Part shown: positions 5,541 through 8,322 of the stretch, piece after piece
How the letters are laid out: every line of letters begins with the position of its first letter
How positions within the stretch are numbered: position 1 is the first letter of the stretch
Assembly: GCA_947460795.1 (NCBI GenBank)
Contig: CANHJA010000091.1
Location: forward strand, 1-8,322
DNA from: Bacteroidota bacterium
GTDB lineage: Bacteria; Bacteroidota; Bacteroidia; Chitinophagales; Chitinophagaceae
Length of the DNA stretch: 8,322 bases
Reading direction: 5' to 3'
Translations under genes and position numbers: made by a program
Notes under the pieces: model-generated
Seen by the model: the letters and a program-made list of their open reading frames with translations, nothing else
Databases searched by the model: none
Told to the model about the DNA's origin: nothing

Positions 5541-8322
5541 TTAAGCCATTTCTTTTAATTCTGCTATTTTTTGATCTTTGTCAACTTCTTGAGTTAATTT
5601 ATCTGTTTTATCTAAATCAACTAAGATTGGTGCAGCAACAAAAATTGAAGAGTAAGTACCTGTAATAACACCAATCATCATTGCAAATGCAAAACCTTTC
5701 GTAACCTCACCACCAAAGATGAACAAGATTAACAAAGTGATAAATACAGTAAATGAAGTCATAATTGTACGACTCATCGTATCATTAATCGCTGCATTGA
5801 TAATTGAAGTTTTGCTTTGACCAGGGCGTTTACGGAAGTACTCTCTAACTCTGTCAAATACGATAACGGTATCATTCATTGAGAATCCAATTACTGTTAA
5901 GATCGCTGCAATAAAATGTTGATCGATCTCTAAAGAGAAAGGAACTACATTTTTCAAGAATGAGAAGACAGCCAACATAATAAATACGTCATGCACTAAG
6001 GCAACTAATGTACCTAATGAGTACTGCCATTTACGGAAACGAATGAAGATATAAATAGCAATTAAGATCAATGACCAGATCGTTGCTTTTAATGCACCCC
6101 ATTTCAAATCATCAGAAATGGTTGCAGATACTGTATTTGAGCTTAAACGATCTGGAGCGCTAAATTGTTCCAAAGTTGTGTTCGCAGCAATAAAATTACC
6201 AGATTTTAAACCATTGTATAATTTTTCTACGATTTCGTTTGTAACTGCATCACTGTTTTCTGTGCGTTTGTATGCAGTAACAATATTCACTGTGTTACCA
6301 GTACCTATTGTTTTTACGATTGGATTATCCCCTTCAAATGTAGATTTTAATTTTTCTCTGATGTCATTTGTTTTGTATTTACCATTTAATTCTACAGTAT
6401 AACTTCTACCTCCTAAAAACTCAACACCTAAATGGAAGCCATTAAAAATTGATCCAACTCCCAACAAAGCAACAACAATAGAAATGATGTATGCTTTCTT
6501 TCTCCACTCAATAAATTTGAAATTGAAGCTTTGGAATAATTTCGAAGAAAAATTAGTGAAATAATTAAAGTGTTTCCCTTTTTTAATTCTCATATCTGTG
6601 ATTAAACGAGATACTAAAATTCCACAGAACAAAGACAATAAGATACCTATAATTTGAGTAGTAGCAAATCCTAATACAGGACCTAAACCAAATATAAATA
6701 AAATTACAGCTGTCATTAATACCGTGATATGACCATCTAATACAGGGCTTAATGAACGACGATAACCTTCGTTTACAGCGTCTTCATGTGACTTATCTAA
6801 TTTTAATTCTTCTTTGATACGCTCAAAAATGATAACATTTGTATCCACAGCCATACCAATTGTTAATACTAAACCGGCAATACCTGCAGCTGTTAAAGAT
6901 GCATGCAATGCAGCTAAAACACCAATTGTGAATAATAAGTTTAAGATTAAAGCGATGTTTGCAACCCAACCTGCTGTGTTATAATACACTAACATCAATA
7001 CAAAGATTACAACGAAAGCAATAATGAAAGACATTAACCCACCATTTACCGCTTCTTGACCAAGGGTTGGTCCAACTACTTGTTCTTGAACGATACGAGC
7101 AGGAGCTGGTAATTTACCAGTTTCCAATACGTTTGCTAAATCTTTAGAAGTTTCAGCAGTAAAGTTACCTGAAATGCTAGAACGTCCATTAGGGATTTCA
7201 CCATTAATCATTGGAGCAGAATAAACCACATCATCTAAAACAATTGCGATACTTTTTCCAATGTTATCTTTCGTCAAACGTTTCCAAATATTCGCACCAT
7301 TCATATCCATCGCCATAGAAACCTCAGCTTCTCCTAATGGACTGAAATCTGCTTTCGCTTCTTCAATCACATCTCCATCTAAAGGAGGAGTTGTTTTTCC
7401 TCTTTCTGTTCTGATTGCATAAACAATTGAAAAGTTTTTAGATCCCTCTTCGTTTCCTAATGGTCCGAACAAAAATTTCAAATCAGAAGGGAATGCTTTT
7501 TTAACAGCAGGTAAATCTAAATAACCTTGTAACGTAGGAATATCAGAATTTTTTATAACAGAAACACGTGCTTCATGAACTTGTTTTCCTTTTTCATCTT
7601 GACCTCTGAAAGTTGCTCCGTATTGTAAGAAGAAAATCAATGGATTCTCTTTTCTTGCATTTGCAATTTTTTGATCGTCCGTTAAATTTTTAGTATTTGT
7701 ATCGGTTTTAGAAGCAGTAGATTTATCATTCATTAATGAAGATAAAGACGTAGTGTCTGTAGATGATTTTGCTACTTTACTAGTATCTGTAGATGAAGTT
7801 GCTGTGCTGTCATCCATTTTTTTACCACTTAAATAATCTTTTAAGTTTTTATCTGCTTCAATAATATTTGAAACGATATCTTGGTAAGCATATGTTCTCC
7901 AAAATTCTAATTTAGCTGTTGCTTGCAAATATTTACGAACACGCTCAGGATTGTTTACACCAGCTAATTCAACTGAGATAATTCCTCTGTTTTCATCTAA
8001 ACTTAAGTTAGGCTGCGTAACTCCAAATTTATCAATCCTTTTTCCTAACACTTTGTAAGTGCTTTGAATCGCTGCATTTGCATCATTTTTCAATTTTTTC
8101 ACCACCGCTTCATTCGATGATGAAATGGTTAATTCTTTAGAAGAAGGTTTTGCAAACATAGGCGCCAACTGTCCATTAGGATTTTGTGCTTTGTAAGCTT
8201 CAGCAAATAATGTAATGAAATCATCTTGCGAATTCGCTTTCATTTTTTCTGCTTGAGCAATCGCTGCATTCAATGCTGGATCTTTAGGGTTGTTACTTAA
8301 ATTACGAACTAATTCGTTTAAG
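5541..8322 (-). CDS. secDF: SecDF protein-translocase fusion, 5' end missing
   Basis: 926 residues are in the window. The frame stays open to the right edge and beyond, and residues there (LNELVRNLSNNPKDPA) precede the TTG at 8273, which is therefore an internal Leu codon. The missing part should hold the start, the first membrane helix and the beginning of the periplasmic P1 domain. SecDF binds SecYEG and uses the proton gradient to pull preproteins out on the periplasmic side. Numbering from codon 8321-8319: periplasmic SecD region to about 425, membrane helices near 427-447, 452-472, 478-499, 532-552 and 555-575; SecF helix near 610-628, periplasmic P4 domain about 629-741, then helices near 745-762, 769-789, 801-822, 853-871 and 876-900. 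The proton-relay aspartates are intact: Asp493 in IGMAVDTNVIIFERIKEE and Asp817 in IGFSMNDTVIVFDRVRE. A Ser/Thr/Asp/Lys-rich insert (about 166-216) interrupts P1. One-chain fusion is the usual form in Bacteroidota. Confidence 0.97.
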   Translation of the reverse strand, partial: LNELVRNLSNNPKDPALNAAIAQAEKMKANSQDDFITLFAEAYKAQNPNGQLAPMFAKPSSKELTISSSNEAVVKKLKNDANAAIQSTYKVLGKRIDKFGVTQPNLSLDENRGIISVELAGVNNPERVRKYLQATAKLEFWRTYAYQDIVSNIIEADKNLKDYLSGKKMDDSTATSSTDTSKVAKSSTDTTSLSSLMNDKSTASKTDTNTKNLTDDQKIANARKENPLIFFLQYGATFRGQDEKGKQVHEARVSVIKNSDIPTLQGYLDLPAVKKAFPSDLKFLFGPLGNEEGSKNFSIVYAIRTERGKTTPPLDGDVIEEAKADFSPLGEAEVSMAMDMNGANIWKRLTKDNIGKSIAIVLDDVVYSAPMINGEIPNGRSSISGNFTAETSKDLANVLETGKLPAPARIVQEQVVGPTLGQEAVNGGLMSFIIAFVVIFVLMLVYYNTAGWVANIALILNLLFTIGVLAALHASLTAAGIAGLVLTIGMAVDTNVIIFERIKEELKLDKSHEDAVNEGYRRSLSPVLDGHITVLMTAVILFIFGLGPVLGFATTQIIGILLSLFCGILVSRLITDMRIKKGKHFNYFTNFSSKLFQSFNFKFIEWRKKAYIISIVVALLGVGSIFNGFHLGVEFLGGRSYTVELNGKYKTNDIREKLKSTFEGDNPIVKTIGTGNTVNIVTAYKRTENSDAVTNEIVEKLYNGLKSGNFIAANTTLEQFSAPDRLSSNTVSATISDDLKWGALKATIWSLILIAIYIFIRFRKWQYSLGTLVALVHDVFIMLAVFSFLKNVVPFSLEIDQHFIAAILTVIGFSMNDTVIVFDRVREYFRKRPGQSKTSIINAAINDTMSRTIMTSFTVFITLLILFIFGGEVTKGFAFAMMIGVITGTYSSIFVAAPILVDLDKTDKLTQEVDKDQKIAELKEMA
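7751..7810 (-). repeat. 30-bp imperfect tandem duplication inside secDF
   Basis: Two adjacent 30-bp units (7751-7780 and 7781-7810) share TAGT(G/A)TCTGTAGATGA at their starts and TTGCT further on. In protein terms they encode two 10-residue units, TATSSTDTSK and VAKSSTDTTS, sharing SSTDT. The repeat is in frame and lies within the Ser/Thr-rich insert of the SecD periplasmic domain. Confidence 0.75.

Noticed and set aside
5338..5544. A + strand open frame opposite the small lipoprotein gene and the secDF terminator.
   Set aside because: It crosses the terminator hairpin and is the complement of a credible lipoprotein gene; no promoter leads into it.
8271..8273. TTG as a start codon for secDF.
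   Set aside because: The frame continues upstream with SecD-like sequence to the window edge, and a start here would lose the first membrane helix.
1..8322. CRISPR arrays, insertion sequences, tRNA or rRNA genes, toxin-antitoxin or defence genes.
   Set aside because: No spaced direct repeats, transposase motifs, RNA-gene signatures or effector domains were seen; nearly all the DNA is explained by housekeeping genes and their signals.

Overview
The window looks like a chromosomal housekeeping segment from an AT-rich member of the Bacteroidota. Four things point there. Genes lack Shine-Dalgarno sequences and have A/T-rich leaders. Several promoters fit the Bacteroidota form (-33 TTTG, about 18-20 bp, -7 TAnnTTTG). 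SecD and SecF are fused in one long protein. The Skp/OmpH-like protein, DprA and small lipoproteins are of the type common in that phylum. I cannot place it more finely.

Layout. 1-861 (+): the 3' end of a 6-pyruvoyl/6-carboxy-tetrahydropterin synthase gene (queD-like), then folE 9 bp later; together they are consecutive pterin/deazaguanine steps. 862-1105: no gene; it holds a folE-side hairpin terminator (976-1010), a perfect palindromic terminator for the opposite strand (1049-1076), and a weak promoter-like signature that could start a short RNA. 1106-3723 (-): dprA, then an ompH/skp-like gene with its own promoter, then tpiA; the last two form a tight operon. 3724-3803: divergent control region. 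3804-4268 (+): a lipoprotein with an Ig-like ectodomain. A convergent terminator at 4278-4309 separates it from scoA (4318-5034, -), which has a near-perfect promoter of its own and no scoB beside it. 5109-5462 (-): a small unrecognised lipoprotein. 5541-8322 (-): a SecDF fusion whose start lies beyond the window, ended by a strong hairpin at 5490-5517.

Function. SecDF uses the proton gradient to assist late protein translocation. The Skp-like protein is a periplasmic chaperone for exported proteins, and the two lipoproteins are probable export clients, so much of the window concerns the cell envelope. The rest is central metabolism (tpiA, scoA), pterin chemistry (queD/folE) and DNA uptake/recombination (dprA).

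I found no mobile element, CRISPR array, tRNA, rRNA, defence island or convincing new system. The points worth following are small: a possible short RNA after folE, a stand-alone scoA, a duplicated Ser/Thr-rich insert in SecD, and an inverted repeat overlapping the promoter of the Ig-like lipoprotein.
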